Positions 41,625 through 50,922 of a DNA stretch of 64,000 bases are shown here, piece by piece. The DNA is taken from IMG/VR virus record IMGVR_UViG_3300032236_000404, positions 1-64,000 of that record, one strand, 5' to 3'. The notes below the pieces were generated by a model. It made no database searches and was not told where the DNA came from. It was given only the letters and a program-made list of their open reading frames with translations. The translations under genes were made by a program, and so were the position numbers. This DNA is from a virus. How positions within the stretch are numbered: the stretch's first letter is position 1; every line of letters starts with the position of its first letter.

Positions 41625-42380
41625 CTAAATTGACAGCATATATTGTGTCCTATCAATCCATTCTACCACAATATCTGCTTCATTAAAATTTCCATTTAGT
41701 CTAATTGAATTTTCAATAGTAAGTGGCAACAGTTGTTGATCACATAATTCATACCAATTTATGGATGGCTTTGGTCTAAAAGGTAATTTATATACTGCGG
41801 CCTGCAACCAATTTTGTTCTTTATCAATTTTGAAGTGTCCATTTCTGCAATCAAATCCTGCTAAAACTAAATTCAAAATTAAATTGCCCATTGTCCAATT
41901 ATAATAGCACCCGTTTGTGTACGTTGTATCAATACTTAGAGTTTCTTTGTTATTATAAACTCTAAAATTATAAGGAACAGTAATAAACATCATTCCATCA
42001 GTTTTCAATATCTCACGCCAATGTATCAAAGTATTAAACGGAGTCAAACTATACTGTAAACTATTGTGTGCCCACAACAGATCCTGACTATTTGATGTAA
42101 TCGAACTATTATTGAAATTTTCTTTATAGTATGTAATATTTGGATGCTTTATTAAACGAGTAGTATCCAAATTTAAATCAACTGCATTAACTTTTATATT
42201 GCGCGGTGAGTTATCATCTTTCTTTGTTAATGTGGCGAACCATTCAGCATCTAACCCCATTCCACAACCCATGTCGGTTACATTTTTGATGTTATCCATA
42301 TAGGATTGATAACGATTCAAAATTTCCAATGTACTAACTGAATGTGCGTGGCTTTGTTCGTTTGTTAAACCAATTGCCAT
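41625..42380 (-). CDS. SAM-dependent methyltransferase (class I)
   Basis: 251 aa. Motif I TDMGCGMGLDAEWF, motif II VNAVDLN, motif IV region DLLWAHNSLQYSL, and GMMFITVPY after the fourth strand give a complete Rossmann methyltransferase core (about 30-150). This fold type acts on small molecules, sugars or lipids more often than DNA, and no target-recognition domain is seen. Neighbours hint at surface-sugar chemistry. Divergent from the epimerase gene. Confidence 0.8.
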   Translation of the reverse strand: MAIGLTNEQSHAHSVSTLEILNRYQSYMDNIKNVTDMGCGMGLDAEWFATLTKKDDNSPRNIKVNAVDLNLDTTRLIKHPNITYYKENFNNSSITSNSQDLLWAHNSLQYSLTPFNTLIHWREILKTDGMMFITVPYNFRVYNNKETLSIDTTYTNGCYYNWTMGNLILNLVLAGFDCRNGHFKIDKEQNWLQAAVYKLPFRPKPSINWYELCDQQLLPLTIENSIRLNGNFNEADIVVEWIDRTQYMLSI

Positions 42381-42455
42381 ATTAGATACCCGCCTAAAAT
42401 CTTCTTAGTAATTATGATTCTAATAAGTATACGAAATATTTTAAATTGGATTGTT

Positions 42456-43271
42456 ATGAAGATTTTAGTGACAGGAAGTAACGGATTTATAGGTAAATTT
42501 CTTTGTTCATATTATAGAGAAATTGGACACAGAATATTTGAATGTAATCGATCAATTGTAGACTTACTAGACACACAAGCCGTTAATACATTCTTCAATA
42601 ACAATTATTTTGACCTAGTTATACATACTGCGTTGGTCGGAAGAGAAAATATACAAGCACTTAAAAAAGAATTGAATGATGACATAGTGCGCGACAATCT
42701 AAGAATTTGGGACAATTTAACTAGAAATAGACATAGATTTAAACGTCTTATTAACTTTGGTTCAGGCAACGAATTTGACATTGATCAAGATGTTATGATG
42801 GCGCAAGAAGTTGATATATTTGAATGTGAACCAAAATACAGTTATGGTTACGTTAAGAATCAAATTAGTAAAGATCTAAGACAGTATGAAGGATTTTTCA
42901 ACCTTAGATTATTTGGAGTTTTTCATTATTCTGAATCTCCAAGAAGGTTCTTTAAGAAGATTTACACGCATAGCAGACAAGATTTTCATATACCCGAAGA
43001 TAGATTTTTTGATTTTATTAATCTTGAAGACATTACTCCAATGATAGATATAATCATGAATGGCGAATCTAAACACCAAGACATAAATGTTGTTTATAAA
43101 GAAAAGTTAAAATTAAGTGAAATGGCACACATGTTCAATGGTATAACAATGAGTAACACAAATATCATTGTTGATAATCCTAACGGCAATTCTTATACAG
43201 GTGATTTCACAAATTTTTATAGTTATAATACTACAAAAATGGGATTGCCATTAGGATTTCTTAGATACTAA
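42456..43271 (+). CDS. NAD-dependent sugar epimerase/dehydratase-like protein
   Basis: 271 aa. Rossmann motif ILVTGSNGFIGKF at the N-terminus, DLVIHTALVG, and the catalytic Y-x3-K in YSYGYVKNQ. It is an extended short-chain dehydrogenase similar to GDP-fucose synthase or dTDP-4-dehydrorhamnose reductase. It would make or interconvert nucleotide sugars in the cytoplasm. The ATG at 42456 starts exactly at the nucleotide-binding strand; the earlier ATG adds 14 unlikely residues. The end overlaps the UvsY gene by 11 nt, convergent. Confidence 0.8.
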   Translation: MKILVTGSNGFIGKFLCSYYREIGHRIFECNRSIVDLLDTQAVNTFFNNNYFDLVIHTALVGRENIQALKKELNDDIVRDNLRIWDNLTRNRHRFKRLINFGSGNEFDIDQDVMMAQEVDIFECEPKYSYGYVKNQISKDLRQYEGFFNLRLFGVFHYSESPRRFFKKIYTHSRQDFHIPEDRFFDFINLEDITPMIDIIMNGESKHQDINVVYKEKLKLSEMAHMFNGITMSNTNIIVDNPNGNSYTGDFTNFYSYNTTKMGLPLGFLRY

Positions 43272-43713
43272 AATCTTCCATTCCGGCAACTTTTAACTTA
43301 ACAAGATTGCTAAGTTGCCATTGTTTGCTGTCAATACCCTTCATAATGCCCAACCATTTATTTCGAAGTAACGCAACTTCGTTAATAATTGTTTCATAGT
43401 CAACAACTTCTTGCTCACCTTCAACATACTTGTTGGCGTCACTGCTACTAAGAGCACGGGCATAATGTTCTAGATATTTTTGGAAATGTTTGCGTCTAAT
43501 AACTCGAATTTGTATATTCAAATAATTTAGAACTGCTTCAATTTCTTGAAGTTGATTAAATCTTTGTTCGGTAATACCGGGTAAAGCAGCAATATTCTTC
43601 TCAATATTGCCCTTTACCGCGATATCATTTTTTGCTTGTAATAATTCATTTTCATAGTATGCAATAAAGTCAGGTATATTTCCTAGACTTGATACTACTT
43701 TGGAATACCACAT
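43261..43713 (-). CDS. uvsY: Probable recombination mediator UvsY
   Basis: 150 aa (T4 UvsY 137). All-helical and charged: LLQAKNDIAVKGNIEKNIAAL, RFNQLQEIEAVLNYL, then KYLEHYARALSSSDANKY, and a C-terminal helix NKWLGIMKGIDSKQWQLSNLVKL. This length, helix order and position two genes after uvsX fit UvsY of marine T4-like phages, which loads UvsX on gp32-covered DNA. Direct identity to T4 is low by eye. Confidence 0.65.
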   Translation of the reverse strand: MWYSKVVSSLGNIPDFIAYYENELLQAKNDIAVKGNIEKNIAALPGITEQRFNQLQEIEAVLNYLNIQIRVIRRKHFQKYLEHYARALSSSDANKYVEGEQEVVDYETIINEVALLRNKWLGIMKGIDSKQWQLSNLVKLKVAGMEDFSI

Positions 43714-43931
43714 TATTCATCATCTTCTTCGTCAGAATCTTTAACTGTAATATGTTCTTTTATAGCACTTAACATAGCCTTGTCAACTGCTAATTCTTCG
43801 AGATCGTTATCATCAATGCCTAGATCAACTAGTTCATTGATTACGTGATCGGCAGCAGCCTGTCGATCTTTACTGGGTATATATTCCTTAACAGTTTGCC
43901 AAAACGCAACAAGAAATTCTGCATCACTCAT
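43713..43931 (-). CDS. Small acidic protein between uvsX and uvsY, 72 aa
   Basis: Helical with a very acidic tail (KDSDEEDDE). It overlaps uvsX by 8 nt and uvsY by 1 nt, so it is made in fixed ratio with them. The acidic tail recalls DNA-mimic or gp32-type tails that contact recombination partners. Function unknown. Confidence 0.7.
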   Translation of the reverse strand: MSDAEFLVAFWQTVKEYIPSKDRQAAADHVINELVDLGIDDNDLEELAVDKAMLSAIKEHITVKDSDEEDDE

Positions 43932-44979
43932 TAGTTTCTTCCTCTAGTTCAACATTAACGGGTGCTGGCATTTCCTGCCACTCATCAATGATTGTCATTA
44001 ATTTATCATCTGACCAGCCTTTACGGAATTCCTTGATGATTTCACCTGTTGTCTTGCTAGTATAAACTAACTTGTTGCCTTCTTTAACTAGAATGCCTTT
44101 TGCTTCAAACATATCAAGCAACCCGCTAGTTGGACTCATACCAGTTTCATATGGAATTTCAACTTGTACTGATTCAAATGGCTTTGCATAACGTGTCTTC
44201 ATGACCTTACAAGCACTGCGGATACCATGTACTTGGCTGGTCTTGTTACCATCAGCATCAGTCTTTAACTTTAACTTACGCATAGCAACAACAATAGAAC
44301 TTGCATAGATAAAGCCTTGCCCGCCGCTGATCTTATCATCTGGATCAAACATATCTTGGCTGGCATATGTATGATTGGTACATACCATGCCAACATTCAT
44401 ACTTCCAAACATATTAACACAGTTACGAACAAGCGATGTCAGTGCCTTAGGCTTGCGACCCATATCACCCTTCATCTCACCTGCTTCAAACTGATTGACA
44501 TCAGTTGGAGTAAGCAACATGCCCAGCGAGTCAATGACGAACAATACTTTTGGACGATCAGTTTGGTCCAATCCTTTATACTGTTTCATAAACTCACTAA
44601 TAGTACGAGCAACGTCATCAATCATTGCCATGTTTAGTTTAAGTAACTTATCTTCGCTTGTATCAACACCAAGTGCATGAAGCCATGCTTCATCAAGCGC
44701 ATTTTCACTATCAACTAGCACAACATAAATTCCTTGCTGTTGTGCATGTCGAATAATATTACCTGAGCAGATATAACTTTTACCTGCTCCTGATTCTCCT
44801 GCAAATACTGTAACTTTACCAAGTGGAATTCCTTTGTGGAAATCCCCACTAATTAGATAATTTAGTGTATAGTTACCTGTAGAAATCCAGTCAGTTGGAT
44901 CATTAAATCCAAAACTGAGACCGTCAATACTCTTTGTTAAGTCCTTGCGGAACTTTGAAATATCAAAAGGTTTAGCCAT
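43924..44979 (-). CDS. uvsX: UvsX (RecA-like recombinase)
   Basis: 351 aa. Walker A FAGESGAGKSYI, Walker B KVLFVIDSLGML, catalytic Glu region VLVDSENALDEAWL and L1/L2-type loops (QFEAGEMKGDMGRKPKALTS, CTNHTYASQDMFDPDDKISGG). It forms filaments on single-stranded DNA and performs strand exchange for recombination-dependent replication. The C-terminus is acidic (VELEEETNE), as usual for the family. Confidence 0.93.
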   Translation of the reverse strand: MAKPFDISKFRKDLTKSIDGLSFGFNDPTDWISTGNYTLNYLISGDFHKGIPLGKVTVFAGESGAGKSYICSGNIIRHAQQQGIYVVLVDSENALDEAWLHALGVDTSEDKLLKLNMAMIDDVARTISEFMKQYKGLDQTDRPKVLFVIDSLGMLLTPTDVNQFEAGEMKGDMGRKPKALTSLVRNCVNMFGSMNVGMVCTNHTYASQDMFDPDDKISGGQGFIYASSIVVAMRKLKLKTDADGNKTSQVHGIRSACKVMKTRYAKPFESVQVEIPYETGMSPTSGLLDMFEAKGILVKEGNKLVYTSKTTGEIIKEFRKGWSDDKLMTIIDEWQEMPAPVNVELEEETNE

Positions 44980-45009
44980 TATTTTTCCTATCCATTGAAA
45001 TATAGAAGT

Positions 45010-45042
45010 AGGGTAGTGACTGTCCTGCCACTACCCTTTTTA
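45010..45042 (+). other. Stem-loop between gp32 and uvsX, terminator-like on the plus strand
   Basis: A 9-bp perfect stem (AGGGTAGTG/CACTACCCT) with a 10-nt loop is followed by TTTTT only in the plus direction. In the sense (minus) direction no U-run follows. It could block antisense transcription, or be a sense-strand processing or stability hairpin at the gp32 mRNA end. Confidence 0.6.
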
Positions 45043-45045
45043 ATA

Positions 45046-46035
45046 TTAAGACTTACGGTTACGAATCATTGCAAGAATATCTTCTGCACGTTGATTCGAC
45101 TTAGGTGCGTCTGTAACAACTGGCGCACTAGCAACAGGCTCATTGTCCTCCCACGGAGCAGTCTCCATCTTAGGAGCGGCTGCAACAGGTGCGGAACGTG
45201 GAGCAGGTGTCGGGACAGGAACATCATCAGCATCTGGATTGCTGCTTAGTCCTGCCGGCTTGTAATACTGACTCCAGCGGTCCTGATCATATGTCTGACC
45301 GTCAACGGATGCTTCAAACATCTCTTTAATAATCTTGAGTTCAGTATCTCCAGGCTTCTTTGGAAGGAAGTCCTTTAGGTTAAACAAGCCATAAGTGTCG
45401 ATCGCTGCACGTTCAGCGGCTGTCAATGCAGACTCTTTACGAGCCCACTTGCTAGTGCTGTAGTCTGCATACTGACCCTTCGTAGTCTTGGTAATGGAGA
45501 AATCCAAGCCACGATCATAATCAGTAGGCATCTCTTCAACCTCAGTATCCTTCAATACTGCGGTAATCACAGGGTAGATGCTGGGGGACACCACAAACCT
45601 GCGAATTGGGTTCTCAGGGGTTGAATCTTCACTCATTGGTGATTCACGTACAAAGCCCTGGAAGATATATCCACGCTTCTTCCAATACTTACGACCCATG
45701 TCTTCAAGGCTCTTGTCCTTAAACCATGTACGTACTTCAGTTAGGATTGGGCATGTTTCGTTATACATTTCCATACATGGAACCTGCACAATAACTGGCT
45801 TACTGCCAGGCTGGCCTTTAATGCCAGCAAATGGGAGACGGATCATTGCCCGCTCTGCCCAGAAAAACATGTTATTTGGATCCCCGTCGGGGAGAAAGCG
45901 AACTCTTGCTGTTGTGCCTTCTGGAATATTCCAGTGTGCGTAAACGCTATTGTCTCGTCCGCTGTTTGAGTTGTTACCGCTACCGCGGTTTTCCATCTCT
46001 GCTAGTTTTGCTCTAATTTCTGCCAATGAAGCCAT
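45046..46035 (-). CDS. 32: Single-stranded DNA-binding protein gp32
   Basis: 329 aa (T4 301). N-terminal LAST-like helix (SLAEIRAKLAEMENR). The OB-fold DNA-binding core includes AHWNIPEGTTARVRFLPDG, WAERAMIRLPFAG and Cys residues VPCMEMYNETC in the region of the T4 zinc site, followed by RKYWKKRGYIFQGF. A Pro/Ala-rich linker leads to a helical C-terminus. It coats ssDNA in replication and repair. Transcribed alone from a composite promoter. Confidence 0.93.
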   Translation of the reverse strand: MASLAEIRAKLAEMENRGSGNNSNSGRDNSVYAHWNIPEGTTARVRFLPDGDPNNMFFWAERAMIRLPFAGIKGQPGSKPVIVQVPCMEMYNETCPILTEVRTWFKDKSLEDMGRKYWKKRGYIFQGFVRESPMSEDSTPENPIRRFVVSPSIYPVITAVLKDTEVEEMPTDYDRGLDFSITKTTKGQYADYSTSKWARKESALTAAERAAIDTYGLFNLKDFLPKKPGDTELKIIKEMFEASVDGQTYDQDRWSQYYKPAGLSSNPDADDVPVPTPAPRSAPVAAAPKMETAPWEDNEPVASAPVVTDAPKSNQRAEDILAMIRNRKS

Positions 46036-46092
46036 TTTAATTTTCCTTTATGTTGCCTGATCGTTGTGAGCAACTACTCTCAACGCCATAGT

Positions 46093-46123
46093 TATTTATA
46101 CATTGTTGCCAATCTAGAGTCAA
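46093..46123 (-). promoter_or_regulatory. Composite sigma70 / late promoter of gp32
   Basis: TTGACT (46118-46123), 17-nt spacer, TATAAA (46095-46100), extending to the late consensus TATAAATA (46093-46100). It has the same build as the tmRNA promoter. Confidence 0.75.
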
Positions 46124-46156
46124 TAAAAAAGCAACATGTTGTTCAGGCATGTTGCT
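46122..46156 (-). terminator. Rho-independent terminator upstream of gp32
   Basis: The AGCAACATG/CATGTTGCT 9-bp stem is followed by TTTTTATT on the minus strand. It ends the head-protein transcript (46188-48449). Its U-run overlaps the gp32 -35 box. Confidence 0.85.
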
Positions 46157-46187
46157 AATTTAATGTATTATTTTGATTAAGTCTATA

Positions 46188-46427
46188 TTAACGTGGGGCG
46201 GCGCCTGAATAAGTTTGCTTAATAATATTAAGACCATTTTCAATCTGCTGAACTAACTGAAGAATCTGAGGTGCTCTTCCGCCTTGTATAACTGCATGTA
46301 AATCTTCTGCTGATTTTAAAATATTGCCAGCAATCATAGTTGGGTCTGCACCTGGTGCTTCCATTGTTGGCTCTTCAAATTCACTTAGACCGGCTAATTT
46401 TCTCATTAAGTTCAATGTATCACTCAT
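46188..46427 (-). CDS. Small head-region protein with RKLAGL motif, 79 aa
   Basis: Begins SDTLNLMRKLAGLSEFEE, nearly the same as the C-terminal end LALMKKLAGLK of the upstream 669-aa protein and the start KLKKLAGIKTE of the gene at 52.8 kb. The remainder is one helical region (ILKSAEDLHAVIQGG, ILQLVQQIENGLNII). The shared KLAG tag suggests a common partner, possibly the prohead core. Inference. Confidence 0.65.
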   Translation of the reverse strand: MSDTLNLMRKLAGLSEFEEPTMEAPGADPTMIAGNILKSAEDLHAVIQGGRAPQILQLVQQIENGLNIIKQTYSGAAPR

Positions 46428-46439
46428 AATATGTTTTCC

Positions 46440-48449
46440 TTATTTTAGACCGGCTAATTTTTTCATAAGAGCCAAACTGTCATTTATTGGGTTTACTTCA
46501 CGACCTTCTTCTACACTATCATCATACTTGTTGTACTTGTCTCTGATCTTGTCTAAGTCTTTCCCCTCTTTACCTGCATTAGCAAGAGCCTGCATGCCTT
46601 CTTTACCGTATTTTTCATAACCTTTAGCAGCACGACTCATTTCAGCTTCTTTAACAGAATATGACTTACCATCAACTTCAAATTCATCTTGATGAGATGC
46701 TTTTGCCTTTGCTAATGCGCCTGAGAATTCGTTACCTTCTTCCATATCATCTTCTACTTCAGAAACAACTTCTTCACCTTGATTTGCTCTTGCTGCTACT
46801 CTTTCAGCAACTTTAGTCATCGGATGTCTAGCAGAAACTCTCTCTGCTACACGATCTGTTGCAGTAGTGCCATCTGAACGACCAGCAACTCTTTCTGCTA
46901 CACGCTCTGCTGGAGTAGTTGTAACTTTTCTAGTAGATGCACGTTCTCTAATTCTATCCATTGGGGTTTCTTCGATATCAACTTCATTTACTTTCATCTG
47001 ACCCATTCCTTCTTCATCTGCGCCAATGTGGTCCATCATATCTGCTTCTTCGCCTTCACCAATATCACTGACCCAGTCTTCAAACTGTTCGCTTTCATCT
47101 TTGACTTTGCCGTATAAATCTTTTTTCTTGCCAAATGCCGCAACACGAAGTTCTTTACCCATTTCTGGATTGCTATGAATTTTCTTAAGATCATCCTGAT
47201 AACGCTTTGCCAACTGAAGAGCAATTTGCATGTCTTCTCTTGAAGCCTTGCCATCTTCTATATCTTGCCCGATTTGGCTTGCCCAATTTGCAACTTCGCT
47301 ATCTTCTAAGCCAATACGATCAGCCACTGTACCCAATACACGACGTAGCAATGCTTTACCATCTGTGTACTTGCTACTGGCAATTAATCTATCTTCTGAT
47401 GGATCGTCCTTGAGTACCATTTTCCAATTTGGATCTTTTAACTTAGCAGCAACAGAGCCTGCTGATTCTTTGAGTGCTTCCATAATATTGCCCTTATATT
47501 GCTTATATGCCTTTGCGGCGCTGTTGATCCAATTATCTAAATTCTCATTATAAACCTGTTGAACAAACATTGGCTTAATATCATCAATGTCGTCCTGCTC
47601 TGCCAAAATCTTACTAAGATCTTCTATATTTTCATCAAAGCGACTATTGTTAGCCATACGAAACAAACTACGTTTAATACTCTCTTTAATTGCTGCTGCG
47701 GCCTGAATAACATTTACTGCGTCTTCGCTTTCAAATGTTTTGCGACGTGTAGCACTGGCAAAACGACGAAGATTCATCATTTCATTCACAGCATCACTGA
47801 TAAGTCTGCCACTATTGTCATAAGGTGTGCCACCTCTGCCTACATGATTTGCCATTGCCTTAGCAGCCATTACACTCTTAAATGGTAATAAAAAGCGTTC
47901 GCCTGATTCATTCACAAGGAAAATTCTGTCAACACGCAACAGTCTATTGTTGGTATTTTCTTCCATACGTTCATTGTGAACAACATGAATTTTTACGTTG
48001 TTTAGGTTGCCTTCGCTGACCTTACCACGACGTGCCCAATAAACTTTGCTTTCGCCAATTTGGGACTTTTCTTTATTTTGGTTTGACACGAATTTTAAAT
48101 CCTCATGAGTAAGAATATCTTTTGAGATGTCTCTAACATCTAACCCCAGCAAATGTCTTTTTGCAAACTTTCTTATTTCTTTTAAGAAAGCATACCACTG
48201 TTTTTTCTCATCGTCATCCATATATTTTGTAATATCTTGACTGAAGTAGATCTTTAAATTTTCATTATCGATCAAACTGGCAGTAATATTGCCAAATTTA
48301 ATTTCATCTAATTCAAAATCAAAATTAAAAAATCTTGCATCATGAGGATTAGTCGTTGAACTACTGTCCTCGTCGCCCATTTTAATCTTTGGGAAGCGGT
48401 TTCTTAGTTTGAAAAATAAGTCGTTTGCTGCTTGTTCTATGCCGGCCAT
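46440..48449 (-). CDS. Large putative internal virion protein, 669 aa
   Basis: The N-terminal 200 residues are mixed alpha/beta, then mostly helical. From about 505 to 575 there are four loose copies of (T/A)xRVAERV(A/S)xR. An acidic stretch follows (VSEVEDDMEEGNE). A compact module FEVDGKSYSVKEAEMSRAAKGYEKYGKEG near the C-terminus comes before LALMKKLAGLK. Many [IL]-x-E sites suit prohead processing. No enzyme motif. Gene order and tags suggest a head protein. Confidence 0.7.
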   Translation of the reverse strand: MAGIEQAANDLFFKLRNRFPKIKMGDEDSSSTTNPHDARFFNFDFELDEIKFGNITASLIDNENLKIYFSQDITKYMDDDEKKQWYAFLKEIRKFAKRHLLGLDVRDISKDILTHEDLKFVSNQNKEKSQIGESKVYWARRGKVSEGNLNNVKIHVVHNERMEENTNNRLLRVDRIFLVNESGERFLLPFKSVMAAKAMANHVGRGGTPYDNSGRLISDAVNEMMNLRRFASATRRKTFESEDAVNVIQAAAAIKESIKRSLFRMANNSRFDENIEDLSKILAEQDDIDDIKPMFVQQVYNENLDNWINSAAKAYKQYKGNIMEALKESAGSVAAKLKDPNWKMVLKDDPSEDRLIASSKYTDGKALLRRVLGTVADRIGLEDSEVANWASQIGQDIEDGKASREDMQIALQLAKRYQDDLKKIHSNPEMGKELRVAAFGKKKDLYGKVKDESEQFEDWVSDIGEGEEADMMDHIGADEEGMGQMKVNEVDIEETPMDRIRERASTRKVTTTPAERVAERVAGRSDGTTATDRVAERVSARHPMTKVAERVAARANQGEEVVSEVEDDMEEGNEFSGALAKAKASHQDEFEVDGKSYSVKEAEMSRAAKGYEKYGKEGMQALANAGKEGKDLDKIRDKYNKYDDSVEEGREVNPINDSLALMKKLAGLK

Positions 48450-48475
48450 ACTGTATTTAGTTTGAAAGCAAAATC

Positions 48476-48483
48476 TATAAATA
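48476..48483 (+). promoter_or_regulatory. Late promoter TATAAATA, plus strand
   Basis: CTATAAATACTTC directly precedes the ATG at 48488, leaving 4 nt. A transcript started at the usual distance would begin at the ATG, so the mRNA would be leaderless. Confidence 0.5.
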
Positions 48484-48487
48484 CTTC

Positions 48488-49372
48488 ATGTGTGTTGTAG
48501 CAGCCAAATATTTTGAAGGTAAGGGATGGGTTGGGGTTAAGAACCGTGACCGTAACTATATTCCCGAGATCAGTTTTAAGAGAATACAAAAAGGCGGCAC
48601 AGAAATCATGCTGTTTTGGGATGATATTACCCAATATTGCGAAGGTTTTAACAGTGGCGGTGTTGCTATACTCAGCGCCAGCCTAATGGTAATGGATGAT
48701 GAAAAAGAAATTACTGTTCGTAGCAAAGCACCAAGTAAAGATGGTGTTAAGGTTAAAAAAGCACTGGGATATCCTAATGTAAAAGCCGCTGCTATGAGTT
48801 TAATTAAGCAGAAGTTACCTGGCAATACACTTATTTTTGATCGTGATACTTGTTATCTATTAGAAGGTGCTTGGAAACCAGGCGGCTATAAAGATAGGGA
48901 TTATGAATATGTAATTCATGAAATACCTCATGATAAAACAATAACAAGAACAAATCATGGTGTATGGTTAGATTGGGCAGGCTATCAACGTGGAGTTGAT
49001 GACAATCAAACTGCTAGTCGCATATCAAGTGAAAGTCGTCGCAAGATCGCTCAGAATATTGTCAGTAAAGCAACTACTCCTGAAGATATCATTGATGGAA
49101 TGGCTGGCACTTATTCTAAGAATCCACAACTCAATGTATTACGAACTGCACATAATAAAAAACAAATGCGTACAACAAGTCAAATAATGATCATTCCTGA
49201 TGAAGATACATTCTTTATTAGACCTGTACAAAGTCATATGACATTTAACTTTTGGGAATTGAATAGTCCTAAAAATGATCTGTGGGTTGAAATACTAAGC
49301 AATCGTGTACTGTATAAGCATTATAAAGAACACGGCGAGCCCCCATTCCCTAAAATGAACCACAGTAGTTAA
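48488..49372 (+). CDS. Ntn-hydrolase-fold amidase/acylase-like protein
   Basis: 294 aa. After Met removal the N-terminal residue is Cys2 (MCVVAAKYFEG), followed by GVKNRDRNY. This is the Cys-nucleophile plus Asn-Arg-Asp pattern of choloylglycine hydrolase, penicillin acylase and AAT-type Ntn enzymes. TRTNHGVWLDWAGYQRG further on corresponds to the TNH motif of those families. GGVAILSASLMV provides the oxyanion strand. They cleave linear amide bonds. The target here (quorum-sensing lactone, peptide, lipid) is unknown. It is convergent with and overlaps the terminase gene by 4 nt. Confidence 0.7.
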   Translation: MCVVAAKYFEGKGWVGVKNRDRNYIPEISFKRIQKGGTEIMLFWDDITQYCEGFNSGGVAILSASLMVMDDEKEITVRSKAPSKDGVKVKKALGYPNVKAAAMSLIKQKLPGNTLIFDRDTCYLLEGAWKPGGYKDRDYEYVIHEIPHDKTITRTNHGVWLDWAGYQRGVDDNQTASRISSESRRKIAQNIVSKATTPEDIIDGMAGTYSKNPQLNVLRTAHNKKQMRTTSQIMIIPDEDTFFIRPVQSHMTFNFWELNSPKNDLWVEILSNRVLYKHYKEHGEPPFPKMNHSS

Positions 49373-50922
49373 ATTATCATAAATGGCATTGGTTCGATAA
49401 CGTCTTCCAATGCATCTGTTAAATTGTCACTAAGGTCAGAATCATATTGTCGTAACATCATCGACATCCTAACAATTAATATTGTTGACATCACAAGATC
49501 ATCATGTTCGCCTGCTTTTGCTTTATATGTATTACCAGTAGCAACAAAGTTTTTCAATTCACTTATAAGACTTTTACTGTTTACTGTCATACGTCCTTGC
49601 TCAATCCATAATTTCAATTTTGCACATGCTGCAATTTTACTCTTGTGACTTGTGTTAAATCCTTTTCGATGACGTATTGCTCCACTTCTAGGTTCACTTA
49701 GAAAGTTACCTGCAATTTTATCTTCGCCAATATCAGTGATAGCATTTAATGCTGCTTCGCCAATTGTATTATTTTCAACACTATAATATAAGTTAGCAGG
49801 GTCATCAGTTTCTTCTGCAATATATTTGCAGATTTCACTCATGATAGCAACTTGACGCTGAATAACAGTTAGGTTATGTTGCCATTCAGCAACCTGTTTC
49901 ATAGTTGTAAGATCCCATACTTGTATAGCAGCTGGGTCGCCGCCAGTACCCAAACTAGGATCAAGGGCCACAGCATAAATGTGATTTTTAATAGGTTTAT
50001 CATACCACCTAACCTGACCTTGCTTCTCAATTGGATTAATACCTTCCATAATTGCTAACTTGCTGGGTGCAACTAGTGTTTCATCAAAGATAATGAACTT
50101 GCATTCATGCTCACGACTAAAACGATCTTCACCAATACTTGCTCGTTCCTGATCTGCCCATGGTTGATCTCTTTCGGGATGTCTATCCCACGGGAACATA
50201 ATGGGTGCGAAACCATTCTTACCCAGTTTGGTTTCATTGCCATATTCGTCAAATTTTTGATTAGCAACTTTCCAAATAGTAGCAAATTGATCTTCGTCAC
50301 TATTTGGTGTGCTTGTGACAATTGCTTTACCACCAGTTGACAGCGTGGGACTAATGGAAGTCCAAAATTCACGTGCAATTGTAGGTCTAACGAAAGCAAA
50401 CTCGTCGCAATATAGTAATGAAATACTCATACCGCGCCCAGTAGTTTCAGTCGTTGTAGCACTTACAATGCGACTACCATTATCAAATTCAATTGATCCT
50501 TTGTTATAACTTGTAACACCGCATCGTATAAAGTCTGGCGTACTTTCATACGCATATCGAATACGCTGCATGATTTCTTGTGCGCCTGTATATTTGTGAG
50601 CAGCAATTAGTATTGTGCTATCAGGCATGAACATTGCAAACCAAAGTAGATACCCAGCAGCACAAGTAGTTTTGCCCATCTGTCGACCAAGCATATTAAT
50701 ACTAAATCGATTATTATGATAATTTTCTATTAATTCTATTTGATAGTCAAAGGGTACGAACTGTATTCTTCCACGCAATGGATGCTGTATGAAGAAGAAG
50801 TTCTCCATAAAGTACATTGGACCAGTTATCATGTTGGCGCATGCCTTGAGATGCATCTTCTGTTCTTCAGAATATGACATCCTCATGTAAGGTTTTTTAA
50901 TTAATTCGTCTACACCACTCAT
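49369..50922 (-). CDS. 17: Terminase large subunit gp17
   Basis: 517 aa (T4 610; the C-terminal tail is shorter). ATPase: Walker A G79-R-Q-M-G-K-T-T86, Walker B SLLYCDE (168-174, catalytic Glu), coupling motif ATTTETTGRG. RNase H-like nuclease: AVALDPSLGTGGDPAA (first Asp), VENNTIGEAAL (Glu region) and GEHDDLVMS (final Asp). It is the motor that pumps and cuts concatemeric DNA into proheads. Unlike T4, its small-subunit gene is 5 kb away. Confidence 0.95.
   Translation of the reverse strand: MSGVDELIKKPYMRMSYSEEQKMHLKACANMITGPMYFMENFFFIQHPLRGRIQFVPFDYQIELIENYHNNRFSINMLGRQMGKTTCAAGYLLWFAMFMPDSTILIAAHKYTGAQEIMQRIRYAYESTPDFIRCGVTSYNKGSIEFDNGSRIVSATTTETTGRGMSISLLYCDEFAFVRPTIAREFWTSISPTLSTGGKAIVTSTPNSDEDQFATIWKVANQKFDEYGNETKLGKNGFAPIMFPWDRHPERDQPWADQERASIGEDRFSREHECKFIIFDETLVAPSKLAIMEGINPIEKQGQVRWYDKPIKNHIYAVALDPSLGTGGDPAAIQVWDLTTMKQVAEWQHNLTVIQRQVAIMSEICKYIAEETDDPANLYYSVENNTIGEAALNAITDIGEDKIAGNFLSEPRSGAIRHRKGFNTSHKSKIAACAKLKLWIEQGRMTVNSKSLISELKNFVATGNTYKAKAGEHDDLVMSTILIVRMSMMLRQYDSDLSDNLTDALEDVIEPMPFMII

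Noticed and set aside
45010-45042. Simple gp32 transcription terminator
   Set aside because: The U-run lies on the wrong side for the minus-strand transcript, so it is listed only as a stem-loop.
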